Shown here one piece after another: positions 9,385 through 17,859 of a DNA stretch of 64,000 nucleotides (positions are counted from its first letter, which is position 1; every line of letters begins with the position of its first letter). The notes beneath the pieces were generated by a model that was given only the letters and a program-made list of their open reading frames with translations, ran no database searches and was not told the DNA's origin. A program made the position numbers and the translations under genes. Origin of the DNA: Fluviicola sp. (GTDB taxonomy: Bacteria; Bacteroidota; Bacteroidia; Flavobacteriales_D; Crocinitomicaceae); assembly GCA_017983675.1 (NCBI GenBank), contig JAGOAZ010000005.1, forward strand, positions 124,001-188,000, given 5' to 3'.

Positions 9385-9840
9385 TTATTTTTCAAGTAGT
9401 TCAATTCCGTGTTCTTTTACCTTAGGTTTTGCGATGATGTTTGTTATTTCCCCTGTTTCGTTTAGTAGAAATGTGGTACGATGAATACCATCATATACTT
9501 TGCCCATGAATTTCTTTTCACCCCAAACCCCAAACGCTTCTATCATTTTTCGATCAGCATCTACTATTAAAGGAAAAGGCAAATTGAATTTGTCTATAAA
9601 CTTTTGGTGTGCTACCGCACTGTCCATGCTTACACCTAATATTGAAATGCCCGCAGCTTGTAATTCACTATAACTATCACGTAAACTACATGCTTGTTGC
9701 GTACAGCCAGGTGTATTGTCTTTTGGGTAAAAATAGATCGCCAATTTTTTACCACTGTAATCAGCTAATGTGTGAATGTGACCAGCTTGATCCATTCCTT
9801 CAAAATTTGGTGCTTTATCACCGATTGTTAAATGTGTCAT
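9385..9840 (-). CDS. bcp: Thioredoxin-dependent thiol peroxidase (peroxiredoxin Q/Bcp)
   Basis: 151-residue AhpC/TSA-type peroxiredoxin that reduces hydroperoxides with thioredoxin. The active-site block is YPKDNTPGCTQQACSLRD: peroxidatic Cys46 and resolving Cys51, the five-residue spacing of the atypical 2-Cys Bcp class. GVSMDSAVAHQKFIDKFNLPFPL and VYDGIHRTTFLL complete the thioredoxin fold. An open frame reaches back to 9912, but the promoter at 9880-9909 lies inside it and the family begins at MTHLTIGDKAPNF, so the ATG at 9840 is chosen. It is monocistronic, upstream of recA on the same strand. Confidence 0.95.
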   Translation of the reverse strand: MTHLTIGDKAPNFEGMDQAGHIHTLADYSGKKLAIYFYPKDNTPGCTQQACSLRDSYSELQAAGISILGVSMDSAVAHQKFIDKFNLPFPLIVDADRKMIEAFGVWGEKKFMGKVYDGIHRTTFLLNETGEITNIIAKPKVKEHGIELLEK

Positions 9841-9879
9841 TTGATGAATTATTAAACAGTTATTTGACGAAATATTAAT

Positions 9880-9909
9880 CAAATATACAACTTGATTTTT
9901 ATTATGCAA
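9880..9909 (-). promoter_or_regulatory. Promoter of bcp: TTG - 19 nt - TATATTTG
   Basis: Minus-strand -33 TTG (complement of 9907-9909) and exact -7 box (complement of 9880-9887), 19 nt apart, the expected Bacteroidota spacing. The leader to the ATG at 9840 is about 35 nt. Confidence 0.7.
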
Positions 9910-10059
9910 CAATTAGTTGATTAAAAAGTTGACATTATTTCTATTTATTTATTTTTATTTTTTATAATTCAACATGTAAAATATTGAAAAACAGAGTTTT
10001 AATTAGATAATTTAACTTGCACTTATTGACGATAAATTCATCATTATTTTGACGAGATA

Positions 10060-11634
10060 TTAAGCTTCCGGAAAATAAATCGACTGTCCTGTTGCTTGTT
10101 CTACTAAATATTTTTCTTTGATTACTGCTTGAACTGTTCGTTTTTGCATTCTACTTTCTAACCAAGAAATAATGTCGAGGTATAAAAAGGGTCGTTTTTC
10201 ATAGGGCAATTGTGCCAATTTCACCAATTTCGCATGTAAATCATTGAATCCAAGTATTACTAACCGATCATTTTCAAACGGTAATTGCCTTAAAAATGCA
10301 AGAATTTCTCTTTGCACTCCTTGTAAATCACCCATATTACGTAAGAATCGGTAAACTGATTTTATTTGATAGTCCAATAAATCATCATTATCTAATTCAA
10401 AATGGGCGATTAAATTTAATATCCGTGCAAAACATTGAATGTCTTCCCGCAATGAAACATCTTTTAATTGGATAATTCTGTTCAAATATTGAATGGTTTT
10501 CTTGTAGTCTCCAGCTCCAAAAAACAAACACGCTACTTTATAATACAAAATCATGATACGGTGATTGTCTAATCTGTCTGTGTTGTTTTGAATGTACTTT
10601 TCTACTTTTGGAACGATTGAAAGACCTTCTGTAAATGCACCAGTCAAATAATATTCGTTCATCTTTCCGGTTAATGCATAGAGCTGTTGCAATAAGGTAA
10701 CATTTTCATTTTCCAAACTAGCTGTCGACCATTGTTCTATTTTCGTAACAGTTATTTGCAAGCGCTTGTAATTGCGCAAATTAAACACAGCGTTTTGATA
10801 GTGATTTAGACCTTTTAAGTACATTTCACTATATTGATACTTCACATTGGGATACAGATCAAATAAATCTACCCAAAGTTTAGCGTATTTGAAACACATT
10901 AAAAATTCTTGGGTGATGTAATAGTACCACATGTAGGCATTGTACAAATGCATTTTTTCGATGAATCCTAAATCTTGAATGCGGTAAACTGGTAGATTCG
11001 ACTTGAAAAAATCCCTTACATAGTGAAAATCTTTTTCGTCACGGACAAAACCACCTTTTACATACAATGCATACAATTGCAAGGATAGGTTTGAAAATGC
11101 AACTGATTGGTGAATGTGTTTTTCAACGTTTTTACTTTCGCTCGTTAATTCATCTGCTCGCGTAGATCGACTGCGGGTAATGTATTGTGTTTCAATTAAT
11201 TTCTCAAATTCAACTATTTCTAACTGAAGCATCGAACTTTGAAATTTCACTGCTAGTTGTTTTGATTTTTCCAGGGCTTTTAAAGCTTGTTTGTAAAATC
11301 CTTTGTGGTACAAAATAACAGCGTGATCGATGGATTCGCGAATGGTGATAGTCGGAATGTGATTGGCATGTTGCAACCGCAAACTGGTCAATAGTTGTTT
11401 GTATAAATGCGCTTTGATGTTCGATAGTTGCGCTTTTTTGATGTCTGTTAGTTTTTTTAATGCGTTTTTGTCCGAATAATCTGTTGTTTTTTCAATGAAA
11501 TCGAATAACTGTAAAAACTTCATTTCTGAAGCAGACGTGGCATTTCGTGTCGCATATAATTTAAAACTGCGCTTTTCAGCTTTCGAAAGCGAATGAATTA
11601 ATTGAATTAATTGATCTGAAATTCCAGTGGACAT
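10060..11634 (-). CDS. Large alpha-helical protein, TPR-like (unknown function)
   Basis: 524-residue cytosolic protein without signal peptide or membrane segment. I do not recognise a named family. The first 100 residues include SLSKAEKRSFKLYA and LSNIKAHLYKQLLTSLRLQ. The rest is a solenoid of helix pairs with TPR-like spacing, for example VILYHKGFYKQALKALEKSK near residue 110 and KVACLFFGAGDYKKTIQYLN near 370. Proteins of this type (a phospho-rich-looking start followed by helical repeats) are found in many Bacteroidota as conserved hypotheticals, so a scaffold role is plausible but unproven. It is flanked by AT-rich non-coding DNA on both sides (about 150 bp after the stop, 250 bp before the start) and is not in an operon. 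Confidence 0.85.
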   Translation of the reverse strand: MSTGISDQLIQLIHSLSKAEKRSFKLYATRNATSASEMKFLQLFDFIEKTTDYSDKNALKKLTDIKKAQLSNIKAHLYKQLLTSLRLQHANHIPTITIRESIDHAVILYHKGFYKQALKALEKSKQLAVKFQSSMLQLEIVEFEKLIETQYITRSRSTRADELTSESKNVEKHIHQSVAFSNLSLQLYALYVKGGFVRDEKDFHYVRDFFKSNLPVYRIQDLGFIEKMHLYNAYMWYYYITQEFLMCFKYAKLWVDLFDLYPNVKYQYSEMYLKGLNHYQNAVFNLRNYKRLQITVTKIEQWSTASLENENVTLLQQLYALTGKMNEYYLTGAFTEGLSIVPKVEKYIQNNTDRLDNHRIMILYYKVACLFFGAGDYKKTIQYLNRIIQLKDVSLREDIQCFARILNLIAHFELDNDDLLDYQIKSVYRFLRNMGDLQGVQREILAFLRQLPFENDRLVILGFNDLHAKLVKLAQLPYEKRPFLYLDIISWLESRMQKRTVQAVIKEKYLVEQATGQSIYFPEA

Positions 11635-11757
11635 TGTATTTTTATGTTATTATTTAATAATTAAAACATTGATAATCAATAATTAAATATTATTATTGCT
11701 GTTTTGGCCATCGTAATATTATTAAAAATTTTGTTTCGACACAACGATATCCGTACG

Positions 11758-11846
11758 TATTTTTGTACTGTTGATTTAAACAACGGTTTATACAACATTA
11801 AACATGTACTCAATGAGTAACAGGAGTAGGGGTGCTCTTGTTTTTT
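11758..11846 (+). ncRNA. Candidate small RNA in the gap between two minus-strand genes
   Basis: The 255-bp gap contains, on the plus strand, an exact -7 box TATTTTTG at 11758-11765. About 55 nt later a hairpin (AACAGGAG at 11819-11826 pairing with CTCTTGTT at 11835-11842, one G-U pair) is followed by a T-run. This would give an RNA of roughly 75 nt. No -33 box at ideal spacing is visible. An ATG at 11804 opens a 31-codon frame, but it reads through both hairpins and is unlikely to be coding. Confidence 0.28.
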
Positions 11847-11857
11847 CGATTAATAGC

Positions 11858-11890
11858 AAAAAACTCTTTGTTTCGGCAGAGAGTTTTTTT
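11858..11890. terminator. Bidirectional rho-independent terminator
   Basis: AAAAAACTCT at 11858-11867 pairs perfectly with AGAGTTTTTT at 11880-11889 around a 12-nt loop. T-runs occur on both strands. It directly abuts the stop codon of the minus-strand epimerase gene (11890) and could also stop plus-strand transcription from the gap. Confidence 0.75.
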
Positions 11891-12780
11891 TATGCGTAAA
11901 TTTTAGTGATTGCTTCTTTCAGATCGGAATCATTAAAAACGAATCCTTTCGATTGGATGAATGAGTTATCTGCTTTCAAACCATCTAACACCACTGAAGC
12001 CATTTTCCCCAAGGCAAGTTTTAAAAAGAACCCTGGAAGTTTGGGCAACCAAATACGTTTACCAAACACCTGAGCAATTGTTTTTGTCAATTGTTCGTTG
12101 GTCGTATTGCCTGCATTCGCATTGAAGGTTCCACTTAATTTGTTTTCAGTAACAAAAACAAACAGCGCAACTAAATCATTGATGCTTATCCACGGAATGG
12201 CTTGTTTACCACTCCCTAAAATCGTTGCAAATCCATATTTTATGGGTAAAGCAATCGGTTTCAATGCGCCACCTTCTTTTGCAAGTACCACACTGATTCT
12301 CATTTTTGTCACCGTACAAGTTGCCGCGAATGTATCCGCTGCTTCCTCCCAAAGTTGGGTGATGTGCGACAAGGTATCTGTTCCAAACGGAGCTGTTTCT
12401 TTGTAAGTAGCATGCTCATTTTCAAAACCATAACAAATGATACCGGAAGCTGAAATATAGTGTTTGAGCGTTGTGCAATTTTTGGTGAAATGTAACAAAG
12501 CTCTCGTTGTATCAACGCGCGAAGAAATGATTTCATCCATCCGTTGGTTGGTCCAACGTTTGTCTGCTATCCCCGCACCTGAAAGGTTGATCACAACCGT
12601 TGCATTTTCAAAAACCTGTTCATTACAAACCAAGTGGTACGGATCCCAATGATACAAACCTTTTTCTGCAAGGGTTTGATTTCTGGTCAGACAACGAACT
12701 TCGTGTCCTTTTGATTGAAGAGCGGCAATTAATTGTTTGCCAATCAACCCTGTTCCTCCTGCGATGATGATTGTTTCCAT
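11890..12780 (-). CDS. TIGR01777-family NAD(P)-binding epimerase-like protein (YfcH/SulA type)
   Basis: 296-residue extended SDR. The nucleotide-binding motif is GGTGLIGKQ at residues 8-16. Family-specific blocks follow: VVINLSGAGIADKRWTNQRM, SSRVDTTRALL, and the C-terminal DUF1731 segment LPKLPGFFLKLALGKMASVV. The physiological substrate of this family is not established. The catalytic YxxxK of classical SDRs is not obvious, as is usual for this group. It is monocistronic, divergent from the lipoprotein gene at 12891, and ends at a strong bidirectional terminator. Confidence 0.92.
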   Translation of the reverse strand: METIIIAGGTGLIGKQLIAALQSKGHEVRCLTRNQTLAEKGLYHWDPYHLVCNEQVFENATVVINLSGAGIADKRWTNQRMDEIISSRVDTTRALLHFTKNCTTLKHYISASGIICYGFENEHATYKETAPFGTDTLSHITQLWEEAADTFAATCTVTKMRISVVLAKEGGALKPIALPIKYGFATILGSGKQAIPWISINDLVALFVFVTENKLSGTFNANAGNTTNEQLTKTIAQVFGKRIWLPKLPGFFLKLALGKMASVVLDGLKADNSFIQSKGFVFNDSDLKEAITKIYA

Positions 12781-12890
12781 ACATGATAAACAAACAAAGG
12801 TGTTGTCTGTTCAATTAAAAGTAGGAAATTACCTGTTTTTTTGCCTTAATTTTTGAGAAAGCTGTTACTTTTACACTGCTTTCACATTAT

Positions 12891-13694
12891 ATGGTAAAAA
12901 ATATGCGCGCAACACTGTTTCTTATTCCCTTCTTTTTTCTTGCTTGCTCATCGAATGATTCGTTGAAAAATCCTGCTCCTGAACGTTCAGATGAAAAAGT
13001 AGTCGTTTCATTCAGTGGCGAAGTGGATATGATGAACCGCATGGTTGAAATTGACGCATTAGTTGAACAAGCTGGTAATGTTGCAACTTCATTGAATTAT
13101 ATGAAAAGCGATGGCGCTTTTGTCAAAGTTTTAGCGCACCTCAGCAAAGAAAACGTTATCATGAAAATAGAAGAACAATTTTCTGATGGCGCTGATCGAA
13201 CAAATGGGAAAGTAATTTATTACATGAATGATGGTAAACCGTTCTTAACCCAAGAATTATTAGACGAAGCTAACGGTACAAGTCACCGCTTTGTCGATCG
13301 TGTTTCGTTTTATAACAAAGCAGGGAAAGTTGTTAAAACAAAGGAACGTAGTGGATTATACCAAGAAGAAACAGAACAATTAGCTTACAGAGCAGTTCGT
13401 TTTCATGCTGTTTCGATCGATCGTGCTATGCGTGCATTGAATGCGAAGGGCGAATTTGAAACAACTTTCCAAGGATTTGTTAATGAAGGTCCATTACTCT
13501 ATTTGGTTGTTGGTGAAAACAAAGAAGATGGCTACACCAGTGCTTTGAAATGTGATTTCCAAGACCAACTCTTGAAACAATTGTCGAAAAACTCATTGCA
13601 ACAACTTGGAAAGAAAGTAAGCGTTTCGTTTGTGGTGGAAGAAGACCAAGGTTCCGTTTACCAGATTTATACTGGTGGCAATTGGGCAAAATAA
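12891..13694 (+). CDS. Putative lipoprotein (unknown function)
   Basis: 267-residue protein with a lipoprotein signal: hydrophobic ATLFLIPFFFL followed by the lipobox LACSS, so Cys19 would be acylated. Start at 12891 or at the internal Met (12903, MRATLFL); both keep the signal. The mature part is mixed alpha/beta with blocks such as VVSFSGEVDMMNRMVEIDALV and SVSFVVEEDQGSVYQIYTGG. I do not recognise a domain. A -7-like TACTTTTA sits at 12866. It is followed after 81 bp by another small lipoprotein gene on the same strand, possibly co-transcribed. Confidence 0.82.
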   Translation: MVKNMRATLFLIPFFFLACSSNDSLKNPAPERSDEKVVVSFSGEVDMMNRMVEIDALVEQAGNVATSLNYMKSDGAFVKVLAHLSKENVIMKIEEQFSDGADRTNGKVIYYMNDGKPFLTQELLDEANGTSHRFVDRVSFYNKAGKVVKTKERSGLYQEETEQLAYRAVRFHAVSIDRAMRALNAKGEFETTFQGFVNEGPLLYLVVGENKEDGYTSALKCDFQDQLLKQLSKNSLQQLGKKVSVSFVVEEDQGSVYQIYTGGNWAK

Positions 13695-13775
13695 AGGTTA
13701 ATTTAACACAACAGAAACGTTTACTTTGTAGTAAAAACATAATTTTGTCATTCATTAATTCAATACATTCGCGCT

Positions 13776-14237
13776 ATGAAATTTTCACTCGTTCTTTTAG
13801 TAATTCCTGTTATTTTGTTTGCAATCACAGCTTGTGATGATAAAAACACAAAATGTACAGAGTCAAATATTTCAGCGAATTTTGAAAATGAATCTCATAA
13901 CAACGGTCAAAATTGTGTGAGTTGCCACAAAAGTGGCGGAGAAGGAAAAGGTTGTTTCAATGTGTGCGGAAGCGTTTATGCAAGTGCCACTTCATCGAGT
14001 TCATTAGCAAATGTCACTGTACGATTTTACACCCAACCAAACGGACAAGGAACGTTGAAATATACAGTAAAAGGCGATGCGAAAGGTAATTTCTTCACAA
14101 CTGAAGACATGGCAGTTGCAGGTTTGTATCCAGCAATATCAGGTCCGACGGGCACAAAATATATGGGTAGTGCATTGACATCTGGATCTTGTAATTCGTG
14201 CCACGGAAACAGTACGGATAAACTATGGGCAGATTAA
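13776..14237 (+). CDS. Lipoprotein with two CxxCH heme-type motifs
   Basis: 153 residues. The signal peptide ends in a lipobox (ILFAITACDD), so Cys20 should be lipidated. Two CxxCH motifs are present: NCVSCHKSGG near residue 47 and SCNSCHGN near the C-terminus. In c-type cytochromes each binds a covalent heme. Between them lies a short beta-rich segment (VYASATSSSSLANVTVRFYTQ, then GTLKYTVKGDAKGNFFTTED) reminiscent of carboxypeptidase-regulatory-like beta sandwiches. An additional GCFNVCG may form a disulphide. It could be a small membrane-anchored di-heme electron carrier, but no usual distal Met ligand is evident and the motifs could bind metal instead. No oxidase or cytochrome maturation genes are nearby. 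Confidence 0.8.
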   Translation: MKFSLVLLVIPVILFAITACDDKNTKCTESNISANFENESHNNGQNCVSCHKSGGEGKGCFNVCGSVYASATSSSSLANVTVRFYTQPNGQGTLKYTVKGDAKGNFFTTEDMAVAGLYPAISGPTGTKYMGSALTSGSCNSCHGNSTDKLWAD

Positions 14238-14270
14238 CATACTTTGCTTTTTAACTTGTTGAAATAACAG

Positions 14271-14278
14271 TACCTTTG
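14271..14278 (+). promoter_or_regulatory. -7 box for the thioesterase gene (TACCTTTG)
   Basis: Exact TAnnTTTG, 15 nt before the ATG at 14294. A TTTG at 14243-14246 and a TTG at 14256 are possible upstream elements, neither at ideal spacing. Confidence 0.5.
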
Positions 14279-14293
14279 TCAAAATAATTCACC

Positions 14294-14815
14294 ATGTTAG
14301 CACGAAAAGCTTCTGAAACCTTAGCGATTACCACAAAGGTTGTTTTACCAAATGATACGAATACGCTTGGCAATTTGTTTGGCGGTCAATTATTAGCTTG
14401 GATGGACGTGATTGCAAGTGTTTCTGCACACAGACACAGCCGTCGCGTAGTGGTAACTGCCAATGTGAATAACGTAAGTTTTAACTCGCCAATTAATCAC
14501 GCATCCATTGTGACTTTAGAGGCAAAGGTTTCACGTGCATTTAATTCTTCGATGGAAGTATTTGTAGATGTTTTTGTGGAAGACAACGTAACAGGCAAAC
14601 GCAATAAATCAAACGAAGCAATCTATACCTTTGTTGCGGTGGATCAAAATGGCGGACCCATTCAAGTGCCTGAATTAATTCCTGAAACAGCAGAAGAAAC
14701 CGACCGTTACGAGGGCGCATTGCGCAGAAAACAATTGGCCTTGATTCTTGCTGGAAAAATGAAACCGAGCGAAGCAACGGAATTAAAAGCGTTGTTTATG
14801 AACGAGGAGAATTAA
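14294..14815 (+). CDS. Acyl-CoA thioesterase (hotdog fold, YciA/BACH type)
   Basis: 173-residue single hotdog domain. The active-site block NTLGNLFGGQLLAWMDVIAS is typical of the acyl-CoA hydrolase family that includes YciA and mammalian ACOT7. VVTANVNNVSFNSPINHASIV and NEAIYTFVAVD follow. It hydrolyses acyl-CoA to free acid and CoA in the cytosol; chain-length preference cannot be read from sequence. The C-terminus has an extra helical tail (RRKQLALILAGKMK). It ends in a 4-nt overlap with the convergent GT9 gene. Confidence 0.92.
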   Translation: MLARKASETLAITTKVVLPNDTNTLGNLFGGQLLAWMDVIASVSAHRHSRRVVVTANVNNVSFNSPINHASIVTLEAKVSRAFNSSMEVFVDVFVEDNVTGKRNKSNEAIYTFVAVDQNGGPIQVPELIPETAEETDRYEGALRRKQLALILAGKMKPSEATELKALFMNEEN

Positions 14816-15798
14816 TTCATTCTTTCAATCACATCTTTTCTTATCGCTGCAACATCTTGTAGCTCCATGCATTTAAAATGTTTTTTGGGACAGCTTTGGT
14901 AACCAATTTTGGAACACGGGCGACACGATAAATTGGGAACTTCGTGGATGCTGAACTGTTTTTGATTGCCTGGAAAATAAGGGTACATGCCAAAATCGGG
15001 AACGGTATTTCCCCAGACGCTCACAATTGGTGTGTTCATGGCGCTCGCTAAGTGCATTAAACCGGTATCGCCAGTTAATAAAACACTTGCTTTTGCAGTA
15101 ATGTCAGTCGATTGAAGCAAACTCAATTTTCCGGTTAAATCGACAATAGTTGCTGTTGGCAATGCTTGTACGACTGCTACTGCGCGTTCTGAATCCATTC
15201 CTCCACCCAACAACACAATCGGTTGGTTTATAGGTGCTAAACAATGCACCAATAAGTCGATAGGCAATTGTTTGGTTGCAAATTGTGCACCCATGGCAAC
15301 TGCAAGAAATTGCTTTTCTGTTAGTTGGTAATCCGCTAAATTGACCTGATCTTTTTCAGTGAGGACAATGTCGCAGCCCAATCCGTCGGATGTTACACCA
15401 AGGTGTTTGACAGCTTCAAAATAGCGATCAACCACATGTACTTTTGGCAATATATTGTACTTGAATTGCGTCAATAAAAACTTGCGGATATTTTCTTTTG
15501 GAAAAGCAAATGAACGGGTTTTCAACGCACGTTTTAAGCGCAAAGTCCGCACATTGTGGTGTAAATCGATGACGTAATCGTATGCTTCTGATTTGAGTTC
15601 TTCGAGGACTTCATCCACAGATTTTTCAATGGTGATGACGCGATCGATATATGGATTGTTAACTAAAACCGGTAAAAATGCTTTTTTGGTAATGTAATGA
15701 ATGGTCACATCAGGTAATTGTTGTTTGAGGCAACGGACAACGGGTGTTGTCAATACGACATCGCCAATTGAACTAAAACGAACAATTAATAGTTTCAT
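14812..15798 (-). CDS. Glycosyltransferase family 9 (heptosyltransferase-like)
   Basis: 328-residue GT-B enzyme related to LPS heptosyltransferases. It starts MKLLIVRFSSIGDVVLTTPV, the N-terminal hallmark, and continues TIHYITKKAF. The nucleotide-sugar part contains VLLTGDTGLMHLASAMNTPIVSVWG, the usual acceptor/donor signature. The tail carries a cysteine pattern (LSCRPCSKIGYQSCP, then HFKCM) common in Bacteroidota GT9 proteins. The likely role is adding a sugar to the LPS core on the cytoplasmic face of the inner membrane; the actual sugar is unknown. It is a single gene with 4-nt tail overlap with the thioesterase. Confidence 0.92.
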   Translation of the reverse strand: MKLLIVRFSSIGDVVLTTPVVRCLKQQLPDVTIHYITKKAFLPVLVNNPYIDRVITIEKSVDEVLEELKSEAYDYVIDLHHNVRTLRLKRALKTRSFAFPKENIRKFLLTQFKYNILPKVHVVDRYFEAVKHLGVTSDGLGCDIVLTEKDQVNLADYQLTEKQFLAVAMGAQFATKQLPIDLLVHCLAPINQPIVLLGGGMDSERAVAVVQALPTATIVDLTGKLSLLQSTDITAKASVLLTGDTGLMHLASAMNTPIVSVWGNTVPDFGMYPYFPGNQKQFSIHEVPNLSCRPCSKIGYQSCPKKHFKCMELQDVAAIRKDVIERMN

Positions 15799-15915
15799 GT
15801 GGTAAAGTTAAAAAAACCAATGAATCCGTTAAAAAAAGAAAGGAACGAAGGAACGATTTTTTATTCTCTGATGAAAAATAGCCAATTTCCGCTTGATTTG
15901 CATTAAATTTAACCC

Positions 15916-17031
15916 GTGCAATTTTCATACATACAAGGTCAGGAAGAATTAAAGCAACATTTATTGCAAGAAGTGAATGGTGGTAAAATCAGTCATGCGC
16001 AATTATTTGTTGGTCAAGCGGGTTATGGAACCTTGCCTTTGGCACATGCATTTGTTCAGTATCTTTTTTGTGAAAACAAGACTGCAACTGATAGTTGTGG
16101 GACATGTAATTCGTGTAAAAAAGTAAGTGCTGCACAACATCCAGATGTACATTATGTTTTTCCAACGGTGCAAGCCATTTCAAAAACATCAGATGGATTA
16201 ATAAAAGAATGGCGTCAACAATTAGCTGAACAGCCACTATTTGATTTACACGATTGGTTGCAACGCATTGATGACAAAGAACGCAAACCAATTATAAGTA
16301 CAGAGGAAAGTGCTGCAATTATCAAAAAATTATCGTTGAAATCATACGAAGGTGGCTACAAAGTTATGTTCATTTGGATGGCAGATGAAATGAATGCGAT
16401 TTGTTCCAATAAAATTTTGAAAATTTTAGAAGAGCCACCTGAAAAAACCTTATTTATATTAATTGCCTCATCGACTGACAAATTATTAGCAACGATTTTA
16501 TCGCGTGCGCAATTGATTCGTGTTCCTCGAATGACGTTGGATAACATGCAGATTTCGTTGCAACAATTAGGATTATCGAATCAACAAGCGGCTAGCGTTG
16601 CTGCACGTGCAGAAGGCGATTTATTAGCGGCAATGAAGTTGTTGGGTCATCAAGACGAAGTTGATTTAAACCGCGATTTATTCATTCAATTAATGCGTGT
16701 TTGTTTCAAGAAAGACGTTAACGCGATGCTTGATTGGACCGATGCAATTAGTGGATTAACCAAAGAGGCGCAAAAAATATTTACCTTGTATGCCTTGCAC
16801 ATGATTCGTCAAAGTGTGTTGACTAATTATACACAAGACATGTTGGCACGTGTATCTTCCGAAGAAGCTGAATTTTTAAAGAAATTTGCCCGATTTATTT
16901 CCAATAATAACATGATTGATTTCATGGAAATCTTCAATGATGCACACTATCATTTGGAGCGAAACGCCTTTCCAAAATTGTTATTCACACAGTTGTGTTT
17001 TCAAGTCATGCGTTTCATTCACAAAGCGTAA
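15916..17031 (+). CDS. holB: DNA polymerase III subunit delta'
   Basis: 371-residue clamp-loader subunit. The start codon is GTG at 15916 giving MQFSYIQGQEELKQHL, which matches the family N-terminus. A zinc module is formed by Cys52, Cys61, Cys64 and Cys67 (CGTCNSC). The P-loop position reads GQAGYGTLPL and lacks GKT/S, as expected for the non-ATPase delta' subunit. KVMFIWMADEMN and KILKILEEPPEKTLFILIA are the AAA+ core, and the arginine-finger SRC-like position reads SRAQ. It works with delta and the tau/gamma subunits to load the sliding clamp. It is flanked by minus-strand genes. Confidence 0.94.
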   Translation: MQFSYIQGQEELKQHLLQEVNGGKISHAQLFVGQAGYGTLPLAHAFVQYLFCENKTATDSCGTCNSCKKVSAAQHPDVHYVFPTVQAISKTSDGLIKEWRQQLAEQPLFDLHDWLQRIDDKERKPIISTEESAAIIKKLSLKSYEGGYKVMFIWMADEMNAICSNKILKILEEPPEKTLFILIASSTDKLLATILSRAQLIRVPRMTLDNMQISLQQLGLSNQQAASVAARAEGDLLAAMKLLGHQDEVDLNRDLFIQLMRVCFKKDVNAMLDWTDAISGLTKEAQKIFTLYALHMIRQSVLTNYTQDMLARVSSEEAEFLKKFARFISNNNMIDFMEIFNDAHYHLERNAFPKLLFTQLCFQVMRFIHKA

Positions 17032-17037
17032 AAAGCT

Positions 17038-17859
17038 TTATTTTTTACTAGAAATTCTTTCTGATATTTTGGTTAGGTATGATTCGTCTGCAAATCCATT
17101 TTTTCGTTCATCTAAAAACACAGCGCAATCATTACCGATGACATAGCGCAATTTTCGCGCAGTATCTAACGCAGCATCAAAGACAGCATTGGCAATAAAA
17201 TCCGGCGCTGAAAAAGAGGGAAACCAATTTGTTTGGTGAACTTGTTGCAGCAACTCCTTGTATTCTGGTTTTTCCGTTGCAGCAAATTCTACTTGTGCAG
17301 CTTGATCACCTTCTTTAATTCCGCCAGGCTCAATGAGTTTGACCCGAATTCCAAAAGGTTCTAACTCATACATCAAGGATTCAGAAAAACCTTCCAACGC
17401 CCATTTTGAAGCATGATACATCGATAACATTGGGAATGCGATTAACCCACAAAGCGACGACATATTAATGATGGTACTTTCTTTTTGTGTTTTCAAATGA
17501 GGCAATATTGCTTTGATTAAATGGACCGCACCAAAAAAATTCACATCCATTTGTCGTTTGATTTGTTTGTCAGACAAACACTCAAAAGGACCTGAAAGTA
17601 CAAATCCCGCATTGTTAATGAGTAAATCGATGTGTGTTTCTTTTTTAAGTATAGATTTGATCGTTTTGTGTATGGATCGTGTTTTTTCTAAATTCATTTC
17701 GTGATAGAAGAGGTTATCACCTTGCATCCTGTTTTTAGCTGATTTCGAACGAACGGTTGCATGTATTGTCCAGTTTTCCTCAGAAAATTTACGAATTAAT
17801 GCCTTTCCTACCATTGAATTGGCACCAGTTATTAGGACAACTTTTTTATTATTCACCAT
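17038..17859 (-). CDS. Short-chain dehydrogenase/reductase
   Basis: 273-residue classical SDR. Cofactor motif TGANSMVG at residues 11-18, NNAG at 82-85, catalytic Ser near 134-135, and YHASK giving Tyr148 and Lys152. IEPGGIKEG is the usual PG motif after the active site. The substrate cannot be predicted. Its start overlaps the end of the upstream PhyH-like gene by 11 nt on the same strand, so the two are translationally coupled and probably act on the same or successive substrates. The C-terminus ends 6 nt from the convergent holB stop. Confidence 0.92.
   Translation of the reverse strand: MVNNKKVVLITGANSMVGKALIRKFSEENWTIHATVRSKSAKNRMQGDNLFYHEMNLEKTRSIHKTIKSILKKETHIDLLINNAGFVLSGPFECLSDKQIKRQMDVNFFGAVHLIKAILPHLKTQKESTIINMSSLCGLIAFPMLSMYHASKWALEGFSESLMYELEPFGIRVKLIEPGGIKEGDQAAQVEFAATEKPEYKELLQQVHQTNWFPSFSAPDFIANAVFDAALDTARKLRYVIGNDCAVFLDERKNGFADESYLTKISERISSKK

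Noticed and set aside
11804-11899. 31-codon frame in the gap with the candidate small RNA
   Set aside because: It runs through both hairpins and into the stop of the neighbouring gene.
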